Assembly: GCF_001647675.1 (NCBI RefSeq)
Contig: NZ_CP015594.1
Location: 248,001-312,000, forward strand
Reading direction: 5' to 3'
DNA length: 64,000 nt
Origin: Acinetobacter sp. NCu2D-2
Lineage (GTDB): Bacteria > Pseudomonadota > Gammaproteobacteria > Pseudomonadales > Moraxellaceae
Below the pieces are notes generated by a model, which worked only from the letters and a program-made list of their open reading frames with translations, was not told the origin of the DNA and did no database searches. Shown here in pieces: positions 28,104 through 36,945 of this stretch. The position numbers and the translations under genes are program-made. Each line of letters begins with the position of its first letter. Position 1 is the first letter of the stretch.

Positions 28104-29408
28104 ATGAATTTATCTCAGAATTTAGATTTAACATTAAAACAAACCCTACCTTCACTTTCACAATTCAGTGAATTGATTGATTTAAACTGGATAGAAGATT
28201 GCTTAAACCAAACAGGTAAAGCATCAATTCGAAAAAGAAAACTGCCTGCTGAACATGTTGTTTGGCTGGTAATCGGACTTGCTCTATTTCGAAATCAACC
28301 GATTTGGTATGTGGTTCAACAATTGCAACTTGTTTTCGGTACGGCAGAATACTGTGTACCGAGTGCATCCGTACAAGCAAGACAGCGCTTAGGCTTAGAG
28401 CCCATGAGTGCTTTATTTTCGACATTAAGTCAGGCATGGTTTAAAGACTCACAACAACAATATAGCAACTTTCACGGTCTATGCGTTTGTGCTGTAGATG
28501 GTGTGGTTTGGTCTATGCCTCATACAGAAGAAAACTTTAAGCACTTTGGTTCATCCAAAGGCAAAACAGCAGCTGCCCCTTACCCACAAGTCAGAGCGAC
28601 TTGCCTGGTGAATACCAATACACATGAAATGATTGATGCCCAAATTGGCAGTATGGATCAAGGTGAATTAACCTTAGCCAGTCAATTAAAAGCACCAGTT
28701 CGCAGTATTACCCTATTTGATCGTGCTTACTTCTCTGCTGATTTTTTAGTGAGTTGGCAATCTCAGGCAGAAGAGAGTCATTGGTTGATGCGAGCAAAGG
28801 ACAACCTGCGTTATGAAGTGATTCATCATAATGCGGCCCATGACTTTCAGATCAAAATGCCTGTTTCAGCAAGAGCAAAAAAGATAAATCCGTCATTGGG
28901 TGACTATTGGGAAGCACGTTTAATTGAAGTTGAATATGCAGGAAAAATAAGACGTTACATTACATCATTAACAGATTCTGAAGTTTATCCATTCAAAGAC
29001 CTTGCAATGCTTTATATCCAGCGTTGGGAAATAGAAATGTGTTATCGGGAAATTAAAAGTGATTTACAGGATGCAAGAATTTTAAGAAGCAAACAACCTG
29101 ATTTGGTCTATCAAGAATTGTGGGGGGTATTTATTGCTTATAATATCTTAAGAAGACAGATGAGGTTTATCGCTGAACATGCAAAGGTGAGTCCTTTAAG
29201 GATCAGTTTCCATATTGCATCTATGAGTATTATCAATATCTTAAGGCACACACCTTTAGAATCAGCAGGAAATCTACCCAAACATTTAGCACAATTATTT
29301 GAACAATCTAAAATATTTGTATTACCTGAAAAAAGGCAAAGGCAATGTCCGCGAGTAGTGAAAATTAAAGCACAAAAATATCCAAGAAAATGCCAGTCAA
29401 TTTCTTAA
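28104..29408 (+). CDS. IS4-family transposase
   Basis: 434 aa, aligned end to end by eye with the IS4 transposase InsG. DDE residues: first Asp in CAVDGVVWSMP (about residue 131), second in LFDRAYFS (about 205), and Glu in YIQRWEIEMCYREIK, the IS4-family Y-(2)-R-(3)-E-(6)-K signature. The N-terminal HTH-like region RKRKLPAEHVVWLVIGLALFRNQP and VQARQRLG are also as in IS4. No Shine-Dalgarno precedes the ATG, which directly follows a terminator hairpin, so expression is probably very low and shielded from outside transcription. The frame runs to within 13 bp of the right end. Confidence 0.95.
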   Translation: MNLSQNLDLTLKQTLPSLSQFSELIDLNWIEDCLNQTGKASIRKRKLPAEHVVWLVIGLALFRNQPIWYVVQQLQLVFGTAEYCVPSASVQARQRLGLEPMSALFSTLSQAWFKDSQQQYSNFHGLCVCAVDGVVWSMPHTEENFKHFGSSKGKTAAAPYPQVRATCLVNTNTHEMIDAQIGSMDQGELTLASQLKAPVRSITLFDRAYFSADFLVSWQSQAEESHWLMRAKDNLRYEVIHHNAAHDFQIKMPVSARAKKINPSLGDYWEARLIEVEYAGKIRRYITSLTDSEVYPFKDLAMLYIQRWEIEMCYREIKSDLQDARILRSKQPDLVYQELWGVFIAYNILRRQMRFIAEHAKVSPLRISFHIASMSIINILRHTPLESAGNLPKHLAQLFEQSKIFVLPEKRQRQCPRVVKIKAQKYPRKCQSIS

Positions 29409-29421
29409 CTGACTGGCATTA

Positions 29422-29433
29422 GTCCGAAAGGGC
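29422..29433. repeat. 12-bp target-site duplication, right copy
   Basis: GTCCGAAAGGGC directly after the right inverted repeat, followed by GCTTTTTTT, the orphaned right half of the interrupted terminator. Confidence 0.92.
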
Positions 29434-29875
29434 GCTTTTTTTATATTTAATTAGCGTGTGAACCATATCTGAGCGTGCTTAAGCGCTTTATCAGTGCAAA
29501 TAAATAAAGAATGTTGATATTTGCTGATATATTAAATATATTACGTAATATGTTTAATATATTAATTAATTATTCGAGTTATTTTTTGAGTAGTTTTAGT
29601 TAAACATAAAACAGATAAGTATTTTTCATTCAGCCCCAAAAATCTGTAATGAAATGCTTAAAAGTATATGAATCTAATGCGTTGCCGACATGCAAATAAA
29701 AGCTTTTAAATTTTTGTTATTGCTTAAAGTTCTAACAGTATTTAAATCGCTTTGGTCATGAGGGCAAAAATGCATAAGAAAGTCAGATTTTTTAATACTG
29801 TAGTCTGATTTTGCTTTGGTGAATTAATCCGCATGATACGACCTTAGCTTAATCTGATTATCAAGGAAGATGAAC
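29434..29875 (+). promoter_or_regulatory. 442-bp region upstream of the porin gene
   Basis: Starts with the T-run left from the broken terminator, then a long AT-rich stretch without a gene. Near 29785-29815 two related sequences, AGTCAGATTTTT and AGTCTGATTTT, flank TTAATACTGT; TCAGA/TCTGA form a spaced inverted repeat that could be a regulator site. The porin promoter must lie in this region or within the IS right end. Confidence 0.4.
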
Positions 29876-31129
29876 ATGAGCCGTCAGAATTTATGGATAG
29901 CAATTTTAGCTGCTTCGGCAGCAACAGGAACAGCTGTAACACATGCAGACTTTGTGGATGACAGTCAGGTTCAGCTTAAATTTAAAAACTTCTATCTCGA
30001 CCGTCAAATTAAAAAAACACCTGAAAATAATTGGGGTTCATGGTCTCAAGGTATTACTTTAGATGCAAAATCAGGCTACCACAATATTGGCGGTGGGGTA
30101 CAAGTTGGTGCAGATCTTTTGGTTCAACACGCATTTAAATTAAAAGGTCGTGATACGAAGCCTGATTATGTTCTACCGCATGATGGTAAAAAATCTAAAG
30201 ATCAATTTGGTAAAGTGGGTGCAACTTTAAAAGCAAAAGTGTCACAAACTGAACTTCGTGTTGGTGAGTTATTACCAATTTCTCCAGTACTCACTTTTGA
30301 CCCAACTCGTCAGTTGGTGACAACATTTAGCGGTGCATGGTTAGAATCAAAAGACATTCAAAACACCAAATTGACATTAGCATATGTTGATAAAATCAAT
30401 AATCGTTATGACAATCAGTTCCGCGATTTAACTTTGTTTACTTTAGGTCGTGAGGGTGGTCATGCAGACCAAGGTCCTGAATCTGATGGTATGTTAATTG
30501 CGGGTGTGGATTATCAGTTTACACCTGAGCTGACAGCAGGTTACTGGTTTGGCGATGTTCAAGATATCTATCAACAACATTATGTAGGTGCAGCTTACAA
30601 AACCAAATTGGGTGAAAAAGCGAAGCTAGATAGCCACTTACGCTATTTCAATACTGCTGACTCTGGTAGCAGTATGTATGGTGATATTGATAACCAAGCA
30701 ATTTCTGCAAGTGCAAAAGTGAACTATGGTGCGCATACAGTAGGTCTAAACTACCAACAAATGATGGGTGATCACGGTTTCCCTACATTGGGTGGTTGGG
30801 TGCCAGGTGCTTACCTTGCAAACTGGGGGATCGCAACATTTACTCTTAAAGATGAAAAATCTGTAGGTGTTAACTATAACTACGATTTTTCTGAATTAGG
30901 TTTAAATGGTTTTAATGCGACTGCAGTTTACTTCACAGGTTGGGATGCTGAATATAACGGCAAAAAAGACCAAAAATCTGAAGAATTTAACCTGGTGTTG
31001 AACTACACCGTACCAGAAGGTCAATTTAAAGGTTTAGGTGTTCAAGCAATGTATATTGATGCGGACTTTGATTATAAGTCTGATTTGCAAGAATACCGTG
31101 TAGCAACAACATACACTTATAAGTTCTAA
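29876..31129 (+). CDS. OprD-family outer-membrane porin
   Basis: 417 aa; AAGGAAG fits the ATG at 29876 (MSRQNLWIAILAAS) better than the one at 29870. Signal peptide ending near THAD, then mature FVDDSQVQLKFKNFYLDRQ, the typical OprD N-terminus, followed by alternating amphipathic strands and a C-terminal aromatic residue (YTYKF), the Bam recognition signal. OprD-type porins of soil bacteria take up specific small molecules, often aromatic acids or amino acids. Its place between mhpE and mhpC suggests uptake of the phenylpropanoid substrate; that is inference. Own terminator follows. Confidence 0.9.
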   Translation: MSRQNLWIAILAASAATGTAVTHADFVDDSQVQLKFKNFYLDRQIKKTPENNWGSWSQGITLDAKSGYHNIGGGVQVGADLLVQHAFKLKGRDTKPDYVLPHDGKKSKDQFGKVGATLKAKVSQTELRVGELLPISPVLTFDPTRQLVTTFSGAWLESKDIQNTKLTLAYVDKINNRYDNQFRDLTLFTLGREGGHADQGPESDGMLIAGVDYQFTPELTAGYWFGDVQDIYQQHYVGAAYKTKLGEKAKLDSHLRYFNTADSGSSMYGDIDNQAISASAKVNYGAHTVGLNYQQMMGDHGFPTLGGWVPGAYLANWGIATFTLKDEKSVGVNYNYDFSELGLNGFNATAVYFTGWDAEYNGKKDQKSEEFNLVLNYTVPEGQFKGLGVQAMYIDADFDYKSDLQEYRVATTYTYKF

Positions 31130-31143
31130 TTTGGACTAGCAAG

Positions 31144-31170
31144 AAGGGCGATACAAATGTATCGCCCTTT
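31144..31170 (+). terminator. Rho-independent terminator of the porin gene
   Basis: AAGGGCGATAC/GTATCGCCCTT stem after the porin stop; T-run short. Confidence 0.8.
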
Positions 31171-31407
31171 AGTTTAAAGGTTGTACGTTTTTAAATATTA
31201 ATACCTTTCTAAAATACATTTTTCATAATAAAAACAATAAATTAAATTATACATAATAAGTAGCTTACAATCGTAATTTTGTATCAGTTTTAGTCATTTG
31301 AACAGTTAATATAAGCGTGTAAATCGATCATTTTTTATTGCGTTAACTTGACGTTGAATTCTGTATATAGATGGACACGCAAGCTAAAGATTGTACGAGG
31401 AAGAATC

Positions 31408-32268
31408 ATGAGTACTGTTCAAATCCCTGAATATAAAACAGATCCATTCTTTGGCTTAGAAGACAAATGGATTGAAACAGCAGAAGGCGAATTAACGCAT
31501 TACCACGAAGTAGGTGAAGGTACACCTGTTCTATTCTTGCATGGTTCAGGTACAGGTGTATCTGCTGCTGCAAACTGGTGGTTAAACCTTCCGGCAATTG
31601 GTGAGCAAGCACGTTGTATCGCGATTGATACCATTGGTTATGGTCAAACTGTAGTTGCTCCAAATACAGCATATGGTATCCGTGCATGGGTAGATCACGC
31701 GATCCGTACATTAGATGCACTTGGTATTGAAAAAACATGGTTGGTGGGTAACTCATTAGGTGGTTGGTTAGCATTCCAACTTGCACTTGATTATCCAGAA
31801 CGTGTATTGGGTATTGTGTCTATGGGTACGGGTGGTGCAAAACAAACTGCAGCACTTAAAGCGCATGCCAACCCTGTATTGACCGAAGAAGGTATTAAAA
31901 AGACACTTTCTATGTTCGTAGTGAACAAAGACCTAATCACAGATGAATTGGTAAAAGTACGTTTTGCTTCAGCTGCAAATGACTATGCTTCAAACCGTTT
32001 GATGGATGTGGTTGGCGCGCGTGACCGTGACCGTTTCGAGTTCCCACTCGATTTCGAAAAAATGAAAGACATTACAGTTCCTGTATTGTTGATTCACGGT
32101 ACTCAGGACGTTGTGATCCCTGTGTCACGTACTTGGGATATTTTAAATATTGTTCCAAACGCGGATGCACACATTTTCAGCCAATGTGGTCACTGGTCTC
32201 AAGTTGAGAAATCTGATGAGTTCAACACTGTGATTAAAAACTACCTTGCTGTACATGGCGTTAAGTAA
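31408..32268 (+). CDS. mhpC: 2-hydroxy-6-oxononadienedioate/-trienedioate hydrolase (meta-cleavage product hydrolase)
   Basis: 286 aa, start MSTVQIPEYKTDPFFG at 31408 behind GAGGAAG; the frame extends upstream to 31348 without a site. Alpha/beta hydrolase: oxyanion-region HGSGTGVSAAANWWLNL, nucleophile GNSLGGWLA (Ser about 116), Asp in HGTQDVVIP and His in CGHWSQVEKS. The length and the HGSGxGxxAxxN motif are those of C-C bond hydrolases MhpC/BphD. It would cleave the MhpB ring-fission product to 2-hydroxypenta-2,4-dienoate plus succinate (or fumarate from cinnamate). Monocistronic, with its own leader of about 280 bp and terminator. Confidence 0.88.
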   Translation: MSTVQIPEYKTDPFFGLEDKWIETAEGELTHYHEVGEGTPVLFLHGSGTGVSAAANWWLNLPAIGEQARCIAIDTIGYGQTVVAPNTAYGIRAWVDHAIRTLDALGIEKTWLVGNSLGGWLAFQLALDYPERVLGIVSMGTGGAKQTAALKAHANPVLTEEGIKKTLSMFVVNKDLITDELVKVRFASAANDYASNRLMDVVGARDRDRFEFPLDFEKMKDITVPVLLIHGTQDVVIPVSRTWDILNIVPNADAHIFSQCGHWSQVEKSDEFNTVIKNYLAVHGVK

Positions 32269-32282
32269 TCGCCTAAACATCT

Positions 32283-32311
32283 AAAAGGATGACTTCGGTC
32301 ATCCTTTTTTT
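32283..32311 (+). terminator. Rho-independent terminator of mhpC
   Basis: GGATGAC-TTCG-GTCATCC, a stable tetraloop hairpin followed by a run of T. Confidence 0.9.
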
Positions 32312-32668
32312 ATCTTAAGACTATTGGGTAATTTGGATAAATGAGTGTTATTCTCAATTACACATGATTAAGTATTAAACATTGATATTTAAATATTTTT
32401 TAAGTCTAAATTGCGGGATGGAATTGTCTAATTTTTATTAGACTTAAGTTGTAAACATGGCTCATTTGGTACAAAAAATAAGCAATAAAAGATACTTCAA
32501 TAGCGGAAAAAATACCAAAAAAAGTATGAAAAATACCATTTCAGTATGAAATTTTACTGGTTTGTTTGTCTGAAAAATAATCAAAATAGAGGCTAAAAAT
32601 AAAAAAACATGTCTGAACGATGAATGTTAGACATGTTTAGTAAGCAAATATTTTACTTAAAATTAAAT
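32312..32668. other. Convergent gap between mhpC and hcaR, with the hcaR terminator
   Basis: AT-rich, no gene seen. At 32605-32638 a hairpin with 10-bp arms AAACATGTCT/AGACATGTTT is followed on the minus strand by T-rich sequence and should terminate hcaR. Confidence 0.7.
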
Positions 32669-33568
32669 TTAGTCACGGTTGATATCGAGATAGAACACAC
32701 GCGTCAATAACTCTAGGAACTTCCTCACTGCAGTAGAGTTGCTTTCCTTACGATAGCTGACATACAAATCTAAGTATGGGAGCTCGATATCTAATGGGCG
32801 AATCACGGTATTATTCATGGTTAATGGCGCGATATAGCCCGGCAAGATGGTACAACCAAGACCAATACCAATCGAGTTGATGTTAAACAAGATGTTATCG
32901 GCTTTTTGTACGATATTGAATTCAATGCCATTGGCTTTAGCAAAATCTAAAATTGCATGATGCAAAGTATAAGATTGCTCTGCAGAAGGAATAATAAAAT
33001 CTATTCCATTCAATGCTTTAACTGGAATTCGCTCATATTTTGCCAAAGGGTGGTCTTTAGGCAAAATGAAAATTAACGGCTCTCGAATGACGAACTGACT
33101 TTCAATTTCATCACTGTTGAAGTTATGACGAGTAAAGGTCAGATCTAGCTCACCTTTTTTTAGCAACTTCATTTGCTCAGTGTTGTTTAAGCTGAGTAGC
33201 TCAATCTTAAGCTCAGGGTTTTGAACACGTAAATTCGGAAGGACATAAGGGAAGATCTTCATCTCAGCGACAGGGACAAAGCCAATACGTAGCATTTGTT
33301 GCTTAGCTTGTGAGACCTGACGTGCCATCGCAATGGCTTTATCCGCCTGTGCAAGTGTAAGACGTGCCTGCTCAAGGAACACAGCACCTTCTTCGGTCAG
33401 TTCCACCTTACGTTTCGTGCGGTGGAGCAGCTTTACACCAACATCTTCTTCAAGATCTTTAATCTGTTGGCTAAGCGAAGGTTGCGCTGTGTACAGCTTT
33501 AATGCCGCTTTACTGAAGTTTAATTCTTCAGCAACGGTAATAAAGTAACGGAGATGTCGTAATTCCAT
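32669..33568 (-). CDS. hcaR: LysR-family regulator, HcaR-like
   Basis: 299 aa. Starts MELRHLRYFITVAEELNFSKAALKLYTAQPSLSQQIKDLE, the winged-helix DNA-binding part of LysR proteins, and by eye matches E. coli HcaR along its length (LRIGFVPVAEMKIFPYVLP, KKGELDLTFTRH, NSIGIGLGCTILPGYIAPL). HcaR activates the phenylpropionate dioxygenase genes in response to phenylpropionate or cinnamate. The gene is divergent from hcaE across 281 bp, the classic LysR arrangement. It may also control mhpDFE, the porin and mhpC, which have separate promoters; that is inference. Close alternatives are BenM/CatM-type regulators. Confidence 0.85.
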   Translation of the reverse strand: MELRHLRYFITVAEELNFSKAALKLYTAQPSLSQQIKDLEEDVGVKLLHRTKRKVELTEEGAVFLEQARLTLAQADKAIAMARQVSQAKQQMLRIGFVPVAEMKIFPYVLPNLRVQNPELKIELLSLNNTEQMKLLKKGELDLTFTRHNFNSDEIESQFVIREPLIFILPKDHPLAKYERIPVKALNGIDFIIPSAEQSYTLHHAILDFAKANGIEFNIVQKADNILFNINSIGIGLGCTILPGYIAPLTMNNTVIRPLDIELPYLDLYVSYRKESNSTAVRKFLELLTRVFYLDINRD

Positions 33569-33849
33569 ATGACCATCCTGATGAGTAATCCAAAAAATGT
33601 ATTACTATGAATTTTTCGCAGTATAGAGCATAAAATACTATGCGGTGAAGCTTATTTTGGTATTCATAAACTAAATATAAAAGTGCTTTTAAAGGGTGTT
33701 TTAATAGTAAAAATATCAACTCAAATTATTGCTTTAAGCTATTAATCAAAACAAAAAAAATATTTCCCGAAAATCGCCTTCAAATCCATCATCGTTGAAA
33801 AGTTGAGTCAATTTACTTTGTGCCAATACCGGTCACAGGAGAGCTTTTC
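33569..33849. promoter_or_regulatory. hcaR-hcaE divergent control region
   Basis: 281 bp, AT-rich. An imperfect dyad at 33617-33644 (CGCAGTAT...ATACTATGCG, with inner GTAT-N10-ATAC) lies about 50-75 bp upstream of hcaR and is the best candidate for a LysR-type binding site. It does not fit the ATAC-N7-GTAT of BenM/CatM. No clear -35/-10 pair could be assigned for hcaE. Confidence 0.5.
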
Positions 33850-35217
33850 ATGAGTGGAAAAATTGATGTGCGCGAAATCGACGCTTTAGTCGATGCACAA
33901 AATGGACGTATCACGCCATCTATCTATACCGACCCTGATCTATACGAGCTTGAACTTGAACGTGTGTTCGGCCGTACTTGGTTGTTCCTTTGCCATGAGA
34001 GTCAAATCCCTAAAGCGGGTGACTTCTTCAATACCTACATGGGTGAAGATCCTATTATCGTGGCACGCCAAAAAGATGGCTCAATTAAAGCATTCTTAAA
34101 CCAATGCCGTCACCGCTCTATGCGTGTGAGTTTCGCAGACTGTGGTAATACGCGTGCATTCACTTGCCCATACCACGGCTGGTCTTACGGTATTGACGGT
34201 TCTCTAAAAGATATCCCACTTGAAGAACGTGCATTCCCACACGGTGCATGTAAAGAGCAATGGGGTCTGGTAGAAGTTAACCGTGTTAAATCATATAAAG
34301 GCTTAATCTTTGGTTGCTGGGATGAAACAACACCTGACCTAGAAGATTACATGGGTGACATCGCTTGGTACCTAGACGGCGTTCTTGACCGTCGTGAAGG
34401 TGGTACTGTCATTGTTGGCGGTGTACACAAATGGGAAATCGAATGTAACTGGAAATTTGCAGCTGAACAGTTTGCATCTGACCAATACCACGCATTGTTC
34501 TCTCATGCTTCTGCAATTCAAGTACTTGGTGCAAAACCAGACGACGAATCATCTAAGAAATTAGGTGCTGCACAAACTGCTCGTCCAGTTTGGGAAACTG
34601 CGAAAGACGCGATCCAATACGGTTCACGTGGTCACGGTTCAGGCTTCTTCTTCACAGAAAAACCAGATGCAAACGTATGGGTGGATGGTGAAGTTGCGAA
34701 CTACTTCCGTGAAACTTACGAAGAAGTCAAAGAACGCTTAGGTGAAACTCGTGCGCTTCGTTTAGCGGGTCACAACACCATGTTCCCAACATTGTCTTGG
34801 TTGAACGGTACAGCAACTCTTCGTGTATGGCACCCACGTGGTCCAAACAAAACTGAAGTATGGGCATTCTGTATCTGTGATGCAGACGCTCCAGAGGACG
34901 TACAAGCAGCATTTGAACGTTCTGCAACACGTGCCTTCGGTCCTGCTGGTTTCCTAGAGCAAGATGACTCTGAAAACTGGATCGAAATTCAAAAAGTTTT
35001 ACGTGGTTATAAAGCACGTCAAAACCAATTGATTATGGAAATGGGTAAAGGCAACGAAAAAGTACGTGAAGATGGTATTCCGGGTATTACCAACTACATC
35101 TTCTCTGAAACTGCAGCACGCGGCATGTACCGTCGTTGGGCAGACTTGTTGATCCATGAATCATGGGAAGACGTGGAAAAAGCAGCTGACGAATATGAGA
35201 AGGAGCTTATGAAATGA
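33850..35217 (+). CDS. hcaE: Rieske aromatic ring-hydroxylating dioxygenase, alpha subunit (phenylpropionate dioxygenase type)
   Basis: 455 aa; the ATG at 33850 sits behind AGGAGA. Rieske [2Fe-2S] motif C-R-H-R-S ... C-P-Y-H-G-W (CxH-x17-CxxH, about residues 86-109). Mononuclear iron ligands are in [12 protein letters not shown] (D-x2-H-x4-H, about 214-221), and the distal Asp is expected near the C-terminus. Length and motifs fit the HcaE/BphA large-subunit class. With HcaF, HcaC and HcaD it would add O2 to the ring of 3-phenylpropionate or cinnamate, giving the cis-2,3-dihydrodiol. First gene of a six-gene operon; its TGA overlaps the hcaF ATG (ATGA). Confidence 0.9.
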   Translation: MSGKIDVREIDALVDAQNGRITPSIYTDPDLYELELERVFGRTWLFLCHESQIPKAGDFFNTYMGEDPIIVARQKDGSIKAFLNQCRHRSMRVSFADCGNTRAFTCPYHGWSYGIDGSLKDIPLEERAFPHGACKEQWGLVEVNRVKSYKGLIFGCWDETTPDLEDYMGDIAWYLDGVLDRREGGTVIVGGVHKWEIECNWKFAAEQFASDQYHALFSHASAIQVLGAKPDDESSKKLGAAQTARPVWETAKDAIQYGSRGHGSGFFFTEKPDANVWVDGEVANYFRETYEEVKERLGETRALRLAGHNTMFPTLSWLNGTATLRVWHPRGPNKTEVWAFCICDADAPEDVQAAFERSATRAFGPAGFLEQDDSENWIEIQKVLRGYKARQNQLIMEMGKGNEKVREDGIPGITNYIFSETAARGMYRRWADLLIHESWEDVEKAADEYEKELMK

Positions 35218-35732
35218 GTCAGATCAGTTTAGAACTTCATCACCAAATTAGTCAGTTCCTCTATCAAGAAGCTAAGCTTCTTGATGACTGGAAATTCCGT
35301 GATTGGTTAGACACGTTAGCTGAAGACATTTCTTACACGCTACGTACAACACCAAACGCACAAACGCGTGACCGTCGCCGCTCAATTGAGCCACCAACAA
35401 CTTGGGTATTTAACGATACCAAAGATTTGTTGGAACGTCGTGTTGCACGTCTGGAAACAGGTATGGCTTGGGCTGAAGAGCCTCCATCACGTACCACTCA
35501 CATGGTGAGTAACGTGATTGTTGAGCCGACTGAAGTCGAAGGCGAATACGATGTGTACGTGACTTATCTTTTGTACCGTACACAAAAAGAGAAAGACGTA
35601 ACGATTTACTGCGGTAAACGTCACGACAAGATTCGTAAAGTTGAAGGTGGCCTAGGCTTCCAAATCTTCAACCGTAAAATCACTTTAGACCAAGTGACTT
35701 ATAACTCCCACAACTTGAGTGTGTTCTTCTAA
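35214..35732 (+). CDS. hcaF: Ring-hydroxylating dioxygenase, beta subunit
   Basis: 172 aa, of the SnoaL/NTF2-like small-subunit family: [26 protein letters not shown] start, [13 protein letters not shown] middle strand and [16 protein letters not shown] end are all conserved in HcaF/BphA2-type proteins. Structural partner of the alpha subunit in an alpha3beta3 hexamer. Overlaps hcaE by four bases and hcaC by one (TAATG), so the three are translationally coupled. Confidence 0.92.
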   Translation: MSQISLELHHQISQFLYQEAKLLDDWKFRDWLDTLAEDISYTLRTTPNAQTRDRRRSIEPPTTWVFNDTKDLLERRVARLETGMAWAEEPPSRTTHMVSNVIVEPTEVEGEYDVYVTYLLYRTQKEKDVTIYCGKRHDKIRKVEGGLGFQIFNRKITLDQVTYNSHNLSVFF

Positions 35733-36058
35733 TGAATAAGATTTTTGTTTGCCAAGTTGACGAACTAGATGAAGGCGAAGCGCTAAAAGTAGATTGCGGC
35801 GTAAATGGTATTGAAGCTTTAGCAGTATTCAATAACAACGGCGAATTCTTCGCGATGAATGATCGTTGTTCACATGGTAATGCGTCTATGTCGGAAGGTT
35901 ACCTGGAAGACGACGGTACTGTGGAATGCCCACTGCATTCAGCACGTTTCTGTTTGAAAACTGGTCAAGCACTTTGCTTACCGGCGACTGATCCTATCCA
36001 AACTTTCCCAGTGATTGTTGAAGATGGTCAGTTATTTGTAGAAATGGCAGGAGAGTAA
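35732..36058 (+). CDS. hcaC: Rieske-type ferredoxin component of the dioxygenase
   Basis: 108 aa, whole protein a single Rieske domain: C-S-H-G-N at about residue 46 and C-P-L-H-S about 20 residues later (CxH-x17-CxxH). Such ferredoxins carry electrons from the reductase (HcaD) to the terminal oxygenase (HcaEF). Cytoplasmic. The next gene starts 2 bp after its stop. Confidence 0.93.
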   Translation: MNKIFVCQVDELDEGEALKVDCGVNGIEALAVFNNNGEFFAMNDRCSHGNASMSEGYLEDDGTVECPLHSARFCLKTGQALCLPATDPIQTFPVIVEDGQLFVEMAGE

Positions 36059-36060
36059 TC

Positions 36061-36876
36061 ATGGGTTGGCTACAAGGCGAAGTTGCACTTATCACTGGTG
36101 GTGGTTCAGGCCTCGGCTGGGCATTGGTTGAGCGTTTCCTTGAGGAGGGTGCACAAGTTGCCGTTCTTCAGCGTTCACAATCGAAAGTTGATGCATTGAA
36201 AGCACATTTTGGTGACCGCGTGCTTGCGATCGCAGGTGATGTGGCCAACTATGAAGATAACGTGCGTGCAGTGGAAGCCACTGTCGAGCGTTACGGTAAA
36301 CTCGATTGTTTCGTGGGTAATGCAGGTATCTGGGATCATTATGCAGATATCGTCAATACTTCAGGCGAACAACTGGAAAAAGCCTTTGATGAAATCATGG
36401 GTATTAATACCAAATCACTCATCTTAGGTGCCAAAGCTGCACTAGATGCATTGATAGCTTCTGAAGGTTCTATCATATTTACTTTGTCTAATTCGGCACT
36501 GTACTCCGCAGGCGGAGGCCCTGTATACACTGCATCTAAGCATGCCGGTGTGGGTATTATGAAAGAATTGGCCTATGAGCTTGCGCCTAAAGTACGAGTG
36601 AATGCTGTTGCGCCATCAGGTATGAATGTCAATATCAAAGGAGCTGCATCTTTAGGTCAGGAAAATCTTGGTCTACTTGATGCACGTGACCCTGAGAAAA
36701 TTGCCCGTGGCATGCCACTGAACTTCTTACCTGAGCCTGAAGATATGACAGGTTCATATGTTCTCTTGGCATCACGTCAAAATAACCGTCCATTGACCGG
36801 TGTTCTGATCAACGCAGAATGTGGTCTGGGTATTCGTGGTTTACGTCAACCACGTGCCGGTTTCTTTGACGAATAA
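36061..36876 (+). CDS. hcaB: cis-2,3-dihydrodiol dehydrogenase (SDR)
   Basis: 271 aa, GGAGAG before the ATG. SDR motifs: TGGGSGLGWAL (NAD-binding, about 12-22), NAGIWDHY, Ser in FTLSNSALYSAGGG and catalytic YTASK (about 157-161). The NAGIWD signature and length place it with HcaB/BphB dihydrodiol dehydrogenases. Oxidises the cis-dihydrodiol with NAD+ to a 2,3-dihydroxyphenyl acid, the substrate of MhpB, whose gene follows after 69 bp. Confidence 0.93.
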   Translation: MGWLQGEVALITGGGSGLGWALVERFLEEGAQVAVLQRSQSKVDALKAHFGDRVLAIAGDVANYEDNVRAVEATVERYGKLDCFVGNAGIWDHYADIVNTSGEQLEKAFDEIMGINTKSLILGAKAALDALIASEGSIIFTLSNSALYSAGGGPVYTASKHAGVGIMKELAYELAPKVRVNAVAPSGMNVNIKGAASLGQENLGLLDARDPEKIARGMPLNFLPEPEDMTGSYVLLASRQNNRPLTGVLINAECGLGIRGLRQPRAGFFDE

Positions 36877-36904
36877 AATCTTGTCTACATAAATGGACTT
36901 ACTC

Positions 36905-36925
36905 GGCAGCCAAATTTTGGCTGCC
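36905..36925 (+). other. Perfect palindrome/hairpin inside the operon
   Basis: GGCAGCCAAA/TTTGGCTGCC stem between hcaB and mhpB, 20 bp before the mhpB start, with only TTCCTATTC after it. Could be a weak terminator, an RNA-stabilising or processing element, or a protein site. Confidence 0.6.
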
Positions 36926-36945
36926 TTCCTATTCAGGAGTATCTC

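Larger units (their letters stand above)
28033..29421 (+). mobile_element. IS4-family insertion sequence, 1389 bp, apparently intact
   Basis: Bounded by perfect 18-bp inverted repeats (TAATGCCAGTCAGTTAAG at 28033-28050 and its complement at 29404-29421) and flanked by a 12-bp direct duplication, within the range known for IS4-type elements. It carries a single full-length transposase gene. Perfect ends, identical duplications and an open transposase frame suggest a recent insertion. I do not assign an ISfinder name. The element sits between mhpE and the porin gene, in the same orientation as both. Confidence 0.95.
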
